A stretch of DNA of 8,084 nucleotides from positions 1 through 8,084 of the forward strand of contig JAOTYN010000182.1 in assembly GCA_029861825.1 (NCBI GenBank), given 5' to 3'. Below, piece after piece: positions 1 to 6,954 of the stretch; positions within the stretch are counted from its first letter, which is position 1; every line of letters begins with the position of its first letter. The notes under the pieces were generated by a model, which was not told the DNA's origin, ran no database searches, and worked only from the letters and a program-made list of their open reading frames with translations. The position numbers and the translations under genes were made by a program. The stretch is from Cyclobacteriaceae bacterium. Lineage in GTDB: Bacteria; Bacteroidota; Bacteroidia; Cytophagales; Cyclobacteriaceae.

Positions 1-1357
1 AGTTAGCATTAGGGGATAATCCGGCATCCAAAGCTGTTTGATTTCTTTGAGCATTTGAATCGTTAATATCTGCTCCAGGTACATTCTGCAGGTAAGCATT
101 GTTCCTGGCATCGGTTACATAGGAGGTTAACTCCTGTGAATTCATAAGGTCAATTTTGTTGGCCACGGATTGCACTCCTCCAAAAACATCGAAATTTATG
201 GTGGGTTTGCCCTCTCTCCGGCCTTTTTTTGTAGTAATGAGAATTACCCCGTTAGAGCCCCTGGATCCATATATAGCGGCAGATGAAGCATCCTTTAATA
301 CTTCAATGGACTCAATATCATTAGGGTTTATGGTAGATAAGGGGTTTGAAGTGGGAGGACGGAAGGCCGCGCGTCTTCGAAATAGATCTCCCTGAACCCC
401 TAGGTCCACATTTTTGGAAATAGGGAAGCCGTCCACCACATACAAGGGCTCGTTACCGGCGCTAATTGATCCTAAACCTCTGACCCGAATGGTGGGCCCT
501 GCCCCGGGTTCTCCGCTGGTCTCAGATACCTGTACTCCCGCCAGCTGTCCTTGTATGGCATTTTCAAAACTGGCCACGGGAATTGCGGCGATATCCTGAG
601 AAGAAATGGAGGCTATAGATCCAGTAATGTCCCTTCTCTGCTGAGTTCCATAACCAATCACCACCACCTCTGACAGGGCAGTGATGTCGCTTTCCATTTG
701 TACATTAATAGTGGAACGGTTAGAGACTGCTACTTCCTGGGACTTGTAGCCCACAAAGCTGAATACTAGTATAGCCTCTTCATCCACGTTGATCCTGTAA
801 TTGCCGTCGGTATCAGTGATGGTCCCTTGAGTGGTACCCTTTACTACCACACTGACTCCCGGCAGGGACTCGCCAGATTCACTATCGGTGATTTTCCCGG
901 ATACATCGATGGCAATGGGGGTACTATACAAATTTGTAGGCAAGGGCTGTAACTTCCCAATATTGACCCTACTGCTGGTCTCACTGCGAGTATACTGGAC
1001 GTTTTTTTGCATTACCGGTTCAATTTTGTCCGGATCTGCGCTTTTAATGATATAGAAATCCTGTTTGATCTTTTTGAATTTCAAACCATTTGGCTCCAAT
1101 AAACCCTGCAATGTTTCGTCCAAGAGCACCACTTCGGAAGAGGGCTCCATCACCATGGTCCGTCCCACTAACTCGCTGTTGTATAGAATTGAAACCTGGT
1201 ATTTTGATTCCAATTCCGTTAGTATATCTTTTAGATATTTGGATTTTTCTTGGTCGCCGAATTCATAAGCGACAGTAGAGGCATATTGGGAATGACATGG
1301 TACACTCCAAATGCCCAAGGTCAAAATAATAAAAGCTAAGGGTATCAATCGTTTCAT
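1..1357 (-). CDS. SusC/RagA-family TonB-dependent receptor with STN domain (3' end cut by window edge)
   Basis: Outer-membrane receptor that would import a large ligand, typically a glycan or peptide, using TonB energy and normally paired with a SusD-like lipoprotein. The ATG at 1357-1355 opens a frame with no stop to the left edge, giving 452 visible residues of a family usually near 1000 or more, so the rest of the plug and the barrel are missing. In order: signal peptide 1-23 (MKRLIPLAFIILTL core, likely cut after CHS); STN domain about 32-107 (ILTELESKYQVSILYNSELV, ending FYIIK); carboxypeptidase-regulatory-like beta-sandwich about 150-222 (SGKITD, LPGVSVVVKGT, TDTDGNYRI, FSFVGYKSQEV); TonB-box/RagA signature about 229-248 (SEVVVIGYGTQQRRDITGSI); plug from about 250 with VVDGFPI at 307-313 and IESIEVLKDASSAAIYGSRG at 348-367. 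It lies 19 bp after fecR, so the two are probably co-transcribed. The STN domain implies it signals to that FecR. Ligand unknown. The family call is secure. Confidence 0.96.
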   Translation of the reverse strand, partial: MKRLIPLAFIILTLGIWSVPCHSQYASTVAYEFGDQEKSKYLKDILTELESKYQVSILYNSELVGRTMVMEPSSEVVLLDETLQGLLEPNGLKFKKIKQDFYIIKSADPDKIEPVMQKNVQYTRSETSSRVNIGKLQPLPTNLYSTPIAIDVSGKITDSESGESLPGVSVVVKGTTQGTITDTDGNYRINVDEEAILVFSFVGYKSQEVAVSNRSTINVQMESDITALSEVVVIGYGTQQRRDITGSIASISSQDIAAIPVASFENAIQGQLAGVQVSETSGEPGAGPTIRVRGLGSISAGNEPLYVVDGFPISKNVDLGVQGDLFRRRAAFRPPTSNPLSTINPNDIESIEVLKDASSAAIYGSRGSNGVILITTKKGRREGKPTINFDVFGGVQSVANKIDLMNSQELTSYVTDARNNAYLQNVPGADINDSNAQRNQTALDAGLSPNAN

Positions 1358-1376
1358 GACGATAGGTTTAGTATGT

Positions 1377-2390
1377 CTAGTTAACTCTTTCCGAAATTTT
1401 CACGTGATTTTGTTCGTGTATAATGGTAAGCCCAAATGATTCAGCTAAGCCTTCCATTAAAAGTTTAATATTGTCTGAGGGCACTGAACCGGAAACTTTC
1501 AGGTTCAGTAGCGAAGCATCGGCTACAGTTACCTGTAGCCCGTAATTTTCTTCTAAGATATCGGTGATTTCTTGTAACGGGGTGTTGTCGAACACTAATA
1601 CTCTACACTTCCAGGATGTGTAGAGATCGGTGTTGACGGTAGACTTTTGAAAGCTCGAGTTGCTTTCTGGAATTGACACCAACTCACCCGGTCGCATAGT
1701 GATTTTCTCTCCTTCGTTTTTCAAGTCAAGTAAAATTTTACCGGAATTCAGTACTATCTTGGTGCCGTTCTGCCGGGACTTTACATTAAACTCCGTTCCT
1801 AAAACTTCTACCACCACCTGATCGGGAGTATGTACCAGAAACCGCTGTGGGATTTCAGTATGAACCACCGAGAAAAAGGCCTCTCCTTCCAACCACACTG
1901 ACCGGATGCCTTGGTTTACAAAGGATTTGGGAAAAGTTAATTTAGAATTTGAATTTAAGGTTACCACTGAATTATCAGGGAGTGTGATGCTCTTAGTTTC
2001 ACCGAAATCTGTACGATGAACTATTTGTGATGATTTCAGGGATATCCAGAAAATAGCAGATACTGCCACTAAGATTAAAAAGGCAGCAACCCTGGTGAGA
2101 TAGTAGAATTCCTTGGATCTCATGCTGCTTTTCACATCAGGCCGGTTTTCATCAAGAAGGTCCAGAAGATTAGCCCATGAGCTATTGGCCTGGTTATTAA
2201 CAACCTCCTGAGTGGATTCACTAAAATTATCCAATATCAAAAGAGCCTCGCTAATATGTTTACGGCGGTGAGGATGGAGTTTAATCCATTGATCCCAAAA
2301 ATCAATATCATTTTGATCTCTTTGAAAATACCAATTTTGAAAGGATTCGTGGGCTACGAAATCCTCAGCAAGGAAATCAGAGTAATCCAT
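1377..2390 (-). CDS. FecR-family transmembrane anti-sigma factor (FecR domain plus DUF4974-like C-terminus)
   Basis: Inner-membrane regulator that holds an ECF sigma factor and passes on the signal received from the STN domain of a TonB-dependent receptor. It has 337 residues, a normal length. The cytoplasmic N-terminal part (1-95) has the usual opening with aromatic and Trp positions (FQNWYF at 17-22, FWDQWIKLHP at 31-40). One membrane helix lies at about 97-117 (YYLTRVAAFLILVAVSAIFW region). The periplasmic FecR domain at about 124-222 carries the family landmarks TLPDNSVVTLNSNSKLTFP, VWLEGEAFFSV and VLGTEFNV. A DUF4974-like STN-resembling domain follows at about 265-334 (FDNTPLQEITDILEENYGLQ, then KVSGSV). 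The ATG at 2390 gives the usual FecR N-terminus, and AGAAAGG lies about 12 bases before it. The ECF sigma gene that normally precedes fecR is absent. The preceding gene on the same strand is the GH113-like hydrolase, 78 bp away. The partner sigma must be elsewhere or downstream of the left edge. Confidence 0.95.
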   Translation of the reverse strand: MDYSDFLAEDFVAHESFQNWYFQRDQNDIDFWDQWIKLHPHRRKHISEALLILDNFSESTQEVVNNQANSSWANLLDLLDENRPDVKSSMRSKEFYYLTRVAAFLILVAVSAIFWISLKSSQIVHRTDFGETKSITLPDNSVVTLNSNSKLTFPKSFVNQGIRSVWLEGEAFFSVVHTEIPQRFLVHTPDQVVVEVLGTEFNVKSRQNGTKIVLNSGKILLDLKNEGEKITMRPGELVSIPESNSSFQKSTVNTDLYTSWKCRVLVFDNTPLQEITDILEENYGLQVTVADASLLNLKVSGSVPSDNIKLLMEGLAESFGLTIIHEQNHVKISERVN

Positions 2391-2428
2391 GGAACAGGGG
2401 ACCTTTCTTTCTAAGACCGTGCGCAGCT

Positions 2429-2462
2429 CAAAATGTACCAGGGAATAGTGTGCTTTTTACAG
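2429..2462 (-). promoter_or_regulatory. Weak candidate Bacteroidota-type promoter ahead of fecR
   Basis: In the 78-bp gap before fecR, read on the minus strand, TACATTTTG (2437 to 2429) resembles the Bacteroidota -7 element TAnnTTTG with one extra base. CTG (2462 to 2460) lies 22 bases upstream of it, near where the -33 TTG is expected. The match is imperfect in both sequence and spacing. No terminator-like hairpin was seen in the gap, so read-through from the GH113-like gene is equally possible. If real, it would let fecR and the receptor be expressed apart from the exporter and hydrolase. Confidence 0.18.
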
Positions 2463-2468
2463 CCCCCA

Positions 2469-3479
2469 CTATCTGTTCCGATAAAAATTCTCGATTATTT
2501 CCTGAGCAGGCTTATTTTGAGGAGTCCAGGATTTGTTTTGTGAACCACCCGACTGGTAATGGCGGGAGTGCCATTTCCAAAGAAATCCCCCGGCAAACCA
2601 GCTTTTGCTCCAGATGGTTTCAAACAATGCCCTATAGGCCTTCTTTTGCAAATCGAGGTTTATGTTAAGTTGTTTGGAATCTAAGTCCCAATGAGAGCTG
2701 GCTCCGTGATCCATACTTTGATAACCGTATTCAGTAAACAAAATGGGTTTTGACCATCTTTTAGAGAATTTTTGAAGCTCCTTAGACCTGAAAATCCAGG
2801 CAGCTTTAAGTTCATTTATTGCAGGATCAGCATTTTCCGTTAAAGGGAAGTAAGCGTCGATCCCAATGAAGTCCAAGTAGTTCCAAAACTTGATATTTTG
2901 ATAGTTGTCCCAATTAGCCGCATAAGTCACCTTGCCCTTATATATTTTTTTCACATCGGCTATTAGTCTGACCCAGAATTGATGCCGCTGCACAGCGGCT
3001 TTGCGAAATTCAGTCCCCAGGCAAAAGATCTCCACATTAAGATCCTGAGCTATCTGAGCATAGCTAAGAATATATTCTCGATACTGGTCTTCCCATTGCT
3101 TCCATTGTGATTCTGTGCGCAGCTGGAAGTCCCCTGGCCAGCCCTGCCTGAAGATCCATACATGGGGTTTTAACATAATATTCAACCCCAGATTGCGGGC
3201 ATACTGCATGGTGGCAATGGCGCCCTCCGTACGTTCACCCCACCACTGTCGGCTGGTATCAAAGATCACTTGTGGCTGATCGGGATAAGAGAATGCATAA
3301 GGTACTATACCTACATAGTTGGCACCAACAGCACTTATTGGCGCCATTTCTTGCTGTTGAATGGAGTGGCGTGGCGCCACAAAATTCACGCCCCTGATCT
3401 CAGCAAAATCCTGGCCTTCTGCTTTTTGCAGGTTTCCCGCTAGCAAGTAAGTGATCAATATTAAGGTTGTGAACCTCAT
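2469..3479 (-). CDS. Secreted GH113-like TIM-barrel glycoside hydrolase
   Basis: Probable retaining beta-glycosidase. The characterised members of family GH113 are beta-1,4-mannanases, so a mannan-type substrate is a family-level inference. It has 336 residues. A signal peptide covers about 1-22 (MRFTTLILITYLLAG, likely cut near AEG/Q). The rest reads as a compact (beta/alpha)8 domain: IRGVNF at 28-33, GANYVGIVPYAFS at 52-64, GLNIMLKPHVWI at 98-109, IFCLGTEFRK at 151-160, YLDFIGIDAYFPL at 201-213, KPILFTEYGYQS at 244-255, GGFLWKWH at 297-304. E157 (strand 4, GTEF) and E250 (strand 7, FTEYG) sit where clan GH-A enzymes place the acid/base and the nucleophile, so the enzyme looks intact. Its ATG shares four bases (ATGA, 3479-3476) with the stop of the upstream exporter gene, so the two are probably translationally coupled. 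It sits directly before fecR, where an ECF sigma gene would be expected. Related barrel families could be confused with GH113, and the substrate is not proven. Confidence 0.82.
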   Translation of the reverse strand: MRFTTLILITYLLAGNLQKAEGQDFAEIRGVNFVAPRHSIQQQEMAPISAVGANYVGIVPYAFSYPDQPQVIFDTSRQWWGERTEGAIATMQYARNLGLNIMLKPHVWIFRQGWPGDFQLRTESQWKQWEDQYREYILSYAQIAQDLNVEIFCLGTEFRKAAVQRHQFWVRLIADVKKIYKGKVTYAANWDNYQNIKFWNYLDFIGIDAYFPLTENADPAINELKAAWIFRSKELQKFSKRWSKPILFTEYGYQSMDHGASSHWDLDSKQLNINLDLQKKAYRALFETIWSKSWFAGGFLWKWHSRHYQSGGSQNKSWTPQNKPAQEIIENFYRNR

Positions 3480-5722
3480 GGTTTATAAAACAATAGAATC
3501 AAGACCGGCAACAAAGTTAAGTCCACGATCAAAGCAAACAGTAAGGTTAATCCAACAAACAGTCCGATATAAAAAGTACCGCCGAATGACGAAAGCAGCA
3601 AGGTTAAAAATCCACTTATCAGGATCAGGGTGGTAATCACAATTGCTTTTCCTGTGGAAAAATAGGTTCTTTTTATAGCATACATCTTGGATCGGCCTTT
3701 GTCCATCTCCATTTTGAATTTACTAATAAAATGGATGGTATCATCAACAGCAATACCAAAGGCTACCGTGAATATCACGCTGGTGGTGAGCTTTAGGGTG
3801 ATCCCCAAAAATCCCATGATTCCCGCTACCATCAATAAAGGAATGACGTTGGGAATCAAGGTGATCAGGATCATTCGAAACGACCTGAACATGAGCCCGG
3901 CGATCAACGCCACTACCCCAAAGGCGATGGCTAACCCTACTACCATGTTTTCTACCAGGTACTCAGTATTTTTATCGATGAGTAATGAAGTCCCGGTTAC
4001 CCGGAAGCTAACGATACTCGGATCTATCCGGGCTTCGATGAAATTTTTTAATTGCTGATTTTTTCTAATAGTGAGATAGCTGCCAATGTCACCCATACGT
4101 CCGCTAAATCTGGCTTTAGTTTTATCGGAGGAAATGATGCGATTCATTTCCGGCATTCTGGATATGTTCTTAAAATAACGCTGAAGCTTTCTAAGTTCTT
4201 GCTGGTTTTCTGGAAAGTCCCTGTAACCATTGTGGGCTCCGTTTACCGCACTATAGGTGGTGCGTACCAGGTTTAAGGGAGATATCAGTTGATCTGCGCC
4301 ATAATCTTGTCTTAGGTATCGTTCTACCTTTTCTACTTCTTTTAAAACCTTAAAATCTAAAACCGTCAAGTCGGGATCTTTCACCTCAATAGCCATTTCA
4401 AAAGGTCGTGATCCCCCGAACTCCTCGTCAAAATAAATAAAGTCAGCCCTCATGGGATCGGAACGGGGAATATCGTCGATCAGGAAAGTGTTTATGCGCA
4501 GTTGTTGAATTCCCAGGTATGACAGCGTCACAATTAGAGCAGATATTACCAATACCCATGTTTGTTTACGCAGTGTCCAAGACAAACAGGTGCCCAGGAA
4601 TTTTTGCCAGCGGCGTCTGCGGGAAATGTCTTGTACGATATGGGGCGTGGAGATAAACAACAGCACCGATGGCAATAAGGTAAATGCTAAAATGTAGGCG
4701 ACAAGCACACCGAGTGCCGTATAAATGCCAAAGTCCCGGATGGGGCCTATGGCACTGGTCATTAACGCTAGAAAACCCACTCCGGTAGTCAGGGAGGTAA
4801 GGAATGTAGCGATACCCACCTCCTTGAAAGAAGTCTTTAAGGCTTTTATCTTGTTGCGCCCTTGACGTAATTCTTCGATGTACCGGGTAAGAATATGTAC
4901 TACATCCGACATCCCCACCACAAAAATTATGGTAGGTAACAGTACCATCATAATATCCAGGGGTTTCTGGACGAATCCCATAAAACCCAGTACCCAAATT
5001 CCAGCTAGGGCTACCACCAGTAAAGGTACTAACACCGCCCACAAGGCACGATAGGTGATACTGAGGAATAGAATGATCAGAACCAGTGAAGCCGATAAGA
5101 ACATGGTCATTTCGTTTTGGATCATTTCCAGGTAAACGGGTTGCGCCCGCGCCTTACCGGCCACGTGGGCGTCCTTAAGTGCTAATTGATGTAAGGCGGT
5201 TTGCACGCTGGCTATCAAGCTGTCGGCAGCGGCTTTTTTGATGCTCTGCCGGTGTTTGATTACCAGGGAAAGGGATTTGCCGTCTTCGGAAAACAGTTGG
5301 CCTACCAGGTCGCCTTGTTTGTAAATGCGGGCACTATCATCTTTTAGCCTGGATGGCTCTTCCAAATGCAAATAGGGCACTGGTACCCATCCCATGGGTG
5401 TGCGTAGAGGTGCTTTGACATTGGTAGGTGATCGCACCTGGTCCACCATAGGTAGCGCTTCCAAAATACTGGTAAATGAATCTACCCGGTTAAGAAAAGA
5501 AGGGTTAAAAACTCCAGAAGGATCCCGCAATGCAATCAGCAGATAGTCATTATCGTTTTCGAATTGTTGGCGGTAGTGCAGGTAAAACTCCAAATCATCA
5601 TCCCCAATAGGGAAGAATTTTTCGAAGTCATAATCGAATTTGATCCCGGTAGCAAAATAGACGCCCGCGGCACTGACGATTAGCAGTAACAGAATAGCCA
5701 CTCTAGCGTAGGATTTATACAT
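3476..5722 (-). CDS. MMPL/RND-superfamily (HAE-3-like) membrane exporter
   Basis: Proton-driven inner-membrane transporter of the RND superfamily, MMPL/HAE-3 type. These export hydrophobic or lipid-like molecules and usually work without the adaptor and outer-membrane channel of classic RND pumps. Neither of those genes is nearby. It has 748 residues with a duplicated layout. Half 1: helix 1 at about 7-26, a periplasmic domain at about 28-205, then five helices between about 208 and 357. Half 2: a helix at about 386-404, a periplasmic domain at about 410-588, then helices between about 590 and 745, for twelve in all. The fourth helix of each half carries the superfamily motif: GMSDVVHI at 270-277 (D273) and GIAVDDTIHF at 656-665 (D660, D661), probable proton-relay positions by homology. 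The ATG at 5722 puts a hydrophobic helix right at the N-terminus. The leader has no clear Shine-Dalgarno sequence. It is the first gene of the minus-strand block and its stop overlaps the start of the GH113-like gene. Cargo unknown. Confidence 0.9.
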   Translation of the reverse strand: MYKSYARVAILLLLIVSAAGVYFATGIKFDYDFEKFFPIGDDDLEFYLHYRQQFENDNDYLLIALRDPSGVFNPSFLNRVDSFTSILEALPMVDQVRSPTNVKAPLRTPMGWVPVPYLHLEEPSRLKDDSARIYKQGDLVGQLFSEDGKSLSLVIKHRQSIKKAAADSLIASVQTALHQLALKDAHVAGKARAQPVYLEMIQNEMTMFLSASLVLIILFLSITYRALWAVLVPLLVVALAGIWVLGFMGFVQKPLDIMMVLLPTIIFVVGMSDVVHILTRYIEELRQGRNKIKALKTSFKEVGIATFLTSLTTGVGFLALMTSAIGPIRDFGIYTALGVLVAYILAFTLLPSVLLFISTPHIVQDISRRRRWQKFLGTCLSWTLRKQTWVLVISALIVTLSYLGIQQLRINTFLIDDIPRSDPMRADFIYFDEEFGGSRPFEMAIEVKDPDLTVLDFKVLKEVEKVERYLRQDYGADQLISPLNLVRTTYSAVNGAHNGYRDFPENQQELRKLQRYFKNISRMPEMNRIISSDKTKARFSGRMGDIGSYLTIRKNQQLKNFIEARIDPSIVSFRVTGTSLLIDKNTEYLVENMVVGLAIAFGVVALIAGLMFRSFRMILITLIPNVIPLLMVAGIMGFLGITLKLTTSVIFTVAFGIAVDDTIHFISKFKMEMDKGRSKMYAIKRTYFSTGKAIVITTLILISGFLTLLLSSFGGTFYIGLFVGLTLLFALIVDLTLLPVLILLFYKP

Positions 5723-5875
5723 GTGGTTGTTTTACTGTAGAATTGCCAATCCGGATTTTTAATATTAATGGGAAGATACCACAAAAAGTTTTATCGATGA
5801 TAAAATTATGGCGTCGGCAACTGGTATTTTACAGAGAGGATCTTAATTTTACTAAACCATAATTTTTTACCCTCC
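5723..5875. promoter_or_regulatory. Divergent intergenic region between exporter and thyA
   Basis: This 153-bp AT-rich spacer must hold the promoters of both divergent genes. I find no convincing -33/-7 pair of the Bacteroidota type on either strand. The nearest on the plus strand is TAATTTTA at about 5844-5851, lacking the final G and a clear -33 element. Neither start codon has a good Shine-Dalgarno sequence, as is usual in this phylum. The one clear structure is the inverted repeat at 5789-5805, listed separately. Confidence 0.5.
5789..5805. repeat. Perfect 7-bp-arm inverted repeat, possible operator
   Basis: TTTTATC-GAT-GATAAAA is a perfect inverted repeat with a 3-base centre, in the middle of the divergent exporter/thyA spacer. 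The symmetry and location would suit a dimeric regulator. However, the arms are AT-rich, so a chance match is plausible, and it occurs only once here. It is too short and weak to act as a terminator. Confidence 0.3.
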
Positions 5876-6670
5876 ATGAAGCAATATCATCAACTTATGA
5901 AGCACATACTGGATGAAGGTGTGCGCAAAGAAGATCGAACCGGTACCGGTACCCTTAGTGTGTTTGGGTATCAAATGCATTTTCCCCTGGATCAAGGATT
6001 CCCTTTGGTTACCACCAAAAAAGTGCATCTGAAATCCATTATTCATGAGTTGTTATGGTTTCTGCAGGGTGATACTAACATCGGTTACCTCAAAGAGAAC
6101 GGTGTGAGAATTTGGGATGAATGGGCAGATGAGCAGGGCAATTTAGGTCCGGTCTATGGACACCAATGGCGCAGCTGGCCTAAATCCGATGGCACGACCA
6201 TTGACCAGATCACTCAGGTAATGCAACAAATCAAGCACAATCCCGATTCCCGGCGAATAATAGTCAATGCTTGGAATGTGAGTGATCTCGAGCACATGGC
6301 GCTGCCCCCTTGTCATGCGTTCTTCCAGTTCTATGTAGCAGAAGGGGCCTTATCTTGTCAGCTTTATCAACGCAGTGCCGACGTCTTTTTGGGGGTACCT
6401 TTCAATATTGCTTCTTATGCGCTTTTGACCCTGATGATTGCACAGGTAAGCGGCTTGAAACCCGGTACCTTTGTACATACCTTAGGTGATGCTCATTTGT
6501 ATCTCAATCATATGGAGCAAGCCCATTTACAACTATCCCGGGATACCCGGCCTTTGCCAACCATGCGCTTAAATCCGCAGGTCGATGATTTATTTGACTA
6601 TAAATACGCAGATTTTGAATTGCTGGATTATCAACCGCACCCTCGAATCAAAGCGGAAGTGGCAGTTTAG
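5876..6670 (+). CDS. thyA: Thymidylate synthase
   Basis: Cytoplasmic enzyme that methylates dUMP to dTMP using 5,10-methylenetetrahydrofolate as both methyl donor and reductant, releasing dihydrofolate. At 264 residues it matches the length of E. coli ThyA. The family residues are in place: R21 in the RTGTGTLSVFG loop, W80 and the DEWAD segment, the dimer-partner arginines R126-R127 (DSRRIIVNAWN), catalytic C146 in LPPCHAFFQFYV, Q165-R166-S167-A168-D169, N177 in FNIASYALL, and H207 and Y209 in GDAHLYLNH. The C-terminus ends VAV, close to the usual mobile VAI tail. The start is fixed by the conserved MKQYHQLMKHIL opening. No Shine-Dalgarno sequence is visible. The gene is transcribed divergently from the exporter. 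Dihydrofolate reductase (folA), often next to thyA, does not follow it within this window. The next plus-strand gene is 273 bp away and unrelated. Confidence 0.99.
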   Translation: MKQYHQLMKHILDEGVRKEDRTGTGTLSVFGYQMHFPLDQGFPLVTTKKVHLKSIIHELLWFLQGDTNIGYLKENGVRIWDEWADEQGNLGPVYGHQWRSWPKSDGTTIDQITQVMQQIKHNPDSRRIIVNAWNVSDLEHMALPPCHAFFQFYVAEGALSCQLYQRSADVFLGVPFNIASYALLTLMIAQVSGLKPGTFVHTLGDAHLYLNHMEQAHLQLSRDTRPLPTMRLNPQVDDLFDYKYADFELLDYQPHPRIKAEVAV

Positions 6671-6824
6671 CTTCTAAGTCTCTATGTATCAAATTCGGTG
6701 TAAGTTTTGATGGTGGGGAGCATTTTTTAGTAAACTTCTTGTCGCTTTTCTAACTCTAAAATCCCTTGTTTTTGTCCCTAAATCAGCGCGAGGGGCCTGT
6801 TTTATCCAAAAAAATGCAAGTAGG

Positions 6825-6854
6825 GGTGATTTCTTACATGTGAAATTTTTCACC
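6825..6854 (+). repeat. Overlapping, mutually exclusive small hairpins in the leader region
   Basis: Two pairings compete for the same bases. A local inverted repeat, GTGAAA (6840-6845) with TTTCAC (6848-6853), encloses TT. A longer hairpin pairs GGTGA (6825-6829) with TCACC (6850-6854) and TTTC (6830-6833) with GAAA (6842-6845), leaving four unpaired T. The repeats are directly readable. That they form in RNA or matter is inference, and neither is followed by a proper T-tract terminator. Confidence 0.3.
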
Positions 6855-6868
6855 GAAATGGTTACTTT
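6855..6868 (+). repeat. 14-bp direct repeat, upstream copy
   Basis: GAAATGGTTACTTT occurs here and again at 6941-6954, exactly 86 bases later, where it spans the start codon and first codons (MVTL) of the 131-residue membrane protein. The upstream copy also carries the ATG. Confidence 0.75.
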
Positions 6869-6878
6869 TTTTCTCTGA
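6858..6878 (+). CDS. Six-codon mini-ORF (MVTFFL) upstream of the small membrane protein
   Basis: ATG-GTT-ACT-TTT-TTT-CTC-TGA lies within the first copy of a 14-bp repeat whose second copy begins the real gene 65 bases after this stop. Its first three residues (MVT) equal those of the downstream protein. It could be a leader peptide, a relic of a duplicated start region, or chance. No direct evidence of translation, and no Shine-Dalgarno sequence. Confidence 0.12.
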   Translation: MVTFFL

Positions 6879-6940
6879 GTAGTATACATGTCCAAAGAAA
6901 GAAAATTTGACTATTCAAATAAAAAATATAAATAATAAAA

Positions 6941-6954
6941 GAAATGGTTACTTT
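6941..6954 (+). repeat. 14-bp direct repeat, start-codon copy
   Basis: Second copy of GAAATGGTTACTTT, covering the ATG at 6944 and the first codons of the downstream gene. It is preceded by an A-rich stretch (AATAATAAAA). The upstream copy is preceded by CACC and followed by more T residues, so identity is limited to the 14 bases. Confidence 0.75.

Larger units (their letters stand above)
6671..6943. other. Intergenic region between thyA and the small membrane protein gene
   Basis: This 273-bp gap shows no convincing protein-coding gene. The first part should hold the thyA terminator. The best candidate is a weak stem, GTCCC (6776-6780) with GGGGC around 6792-6796 including one G-T pair, then CTGTTTT, which is not persuasive. 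The second half holds alternative hairpins (6825-6854) and a short mini-ORF. The last 50 bases are very A-rich, as is typical of Bacteroidota leaders. No clear -33/-7 promoter was identified. Confidence 0.5.

Noticed and set aside
156..1278. Several 60-80 codon plus-strand open frames
   Set aside because: All are antisense to the SusC-like receptor gene, whose frame shows STN, beta-sandwich, TonB-box and plug motifs without a break.
1358..1376. Possible separate promoter between fecR and the receptor gene
   Set aside because: The gap is only 19 bp and has no -33/-7-like sequence or terminator, so co-transcription is the simpler reading.
3687..4058. 123-codon open frame on the plus strand
   Set aside because: Antisense to the second half of the exporter. 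The product is low-complexity and rich in Ile, Thr, Asn and Met, as expected for the complement of membrane-helix codons.
4566..5042. 158-codon open frame on the minus strand
   Set aside because: It lies wholly inside the exporter gene in another frame of the same strand. The exporter frame carries clear membrane helices and the conserved GMSDVVHI motif over this stretch, while this frame has no coherent domain.
5937..5957. Tandem CCGGTA units near the start of thyA
   Set aside because: They simply encode the conserved RTGTGTL loop of thymidylate synthase through repeated Thr-Gly codons.
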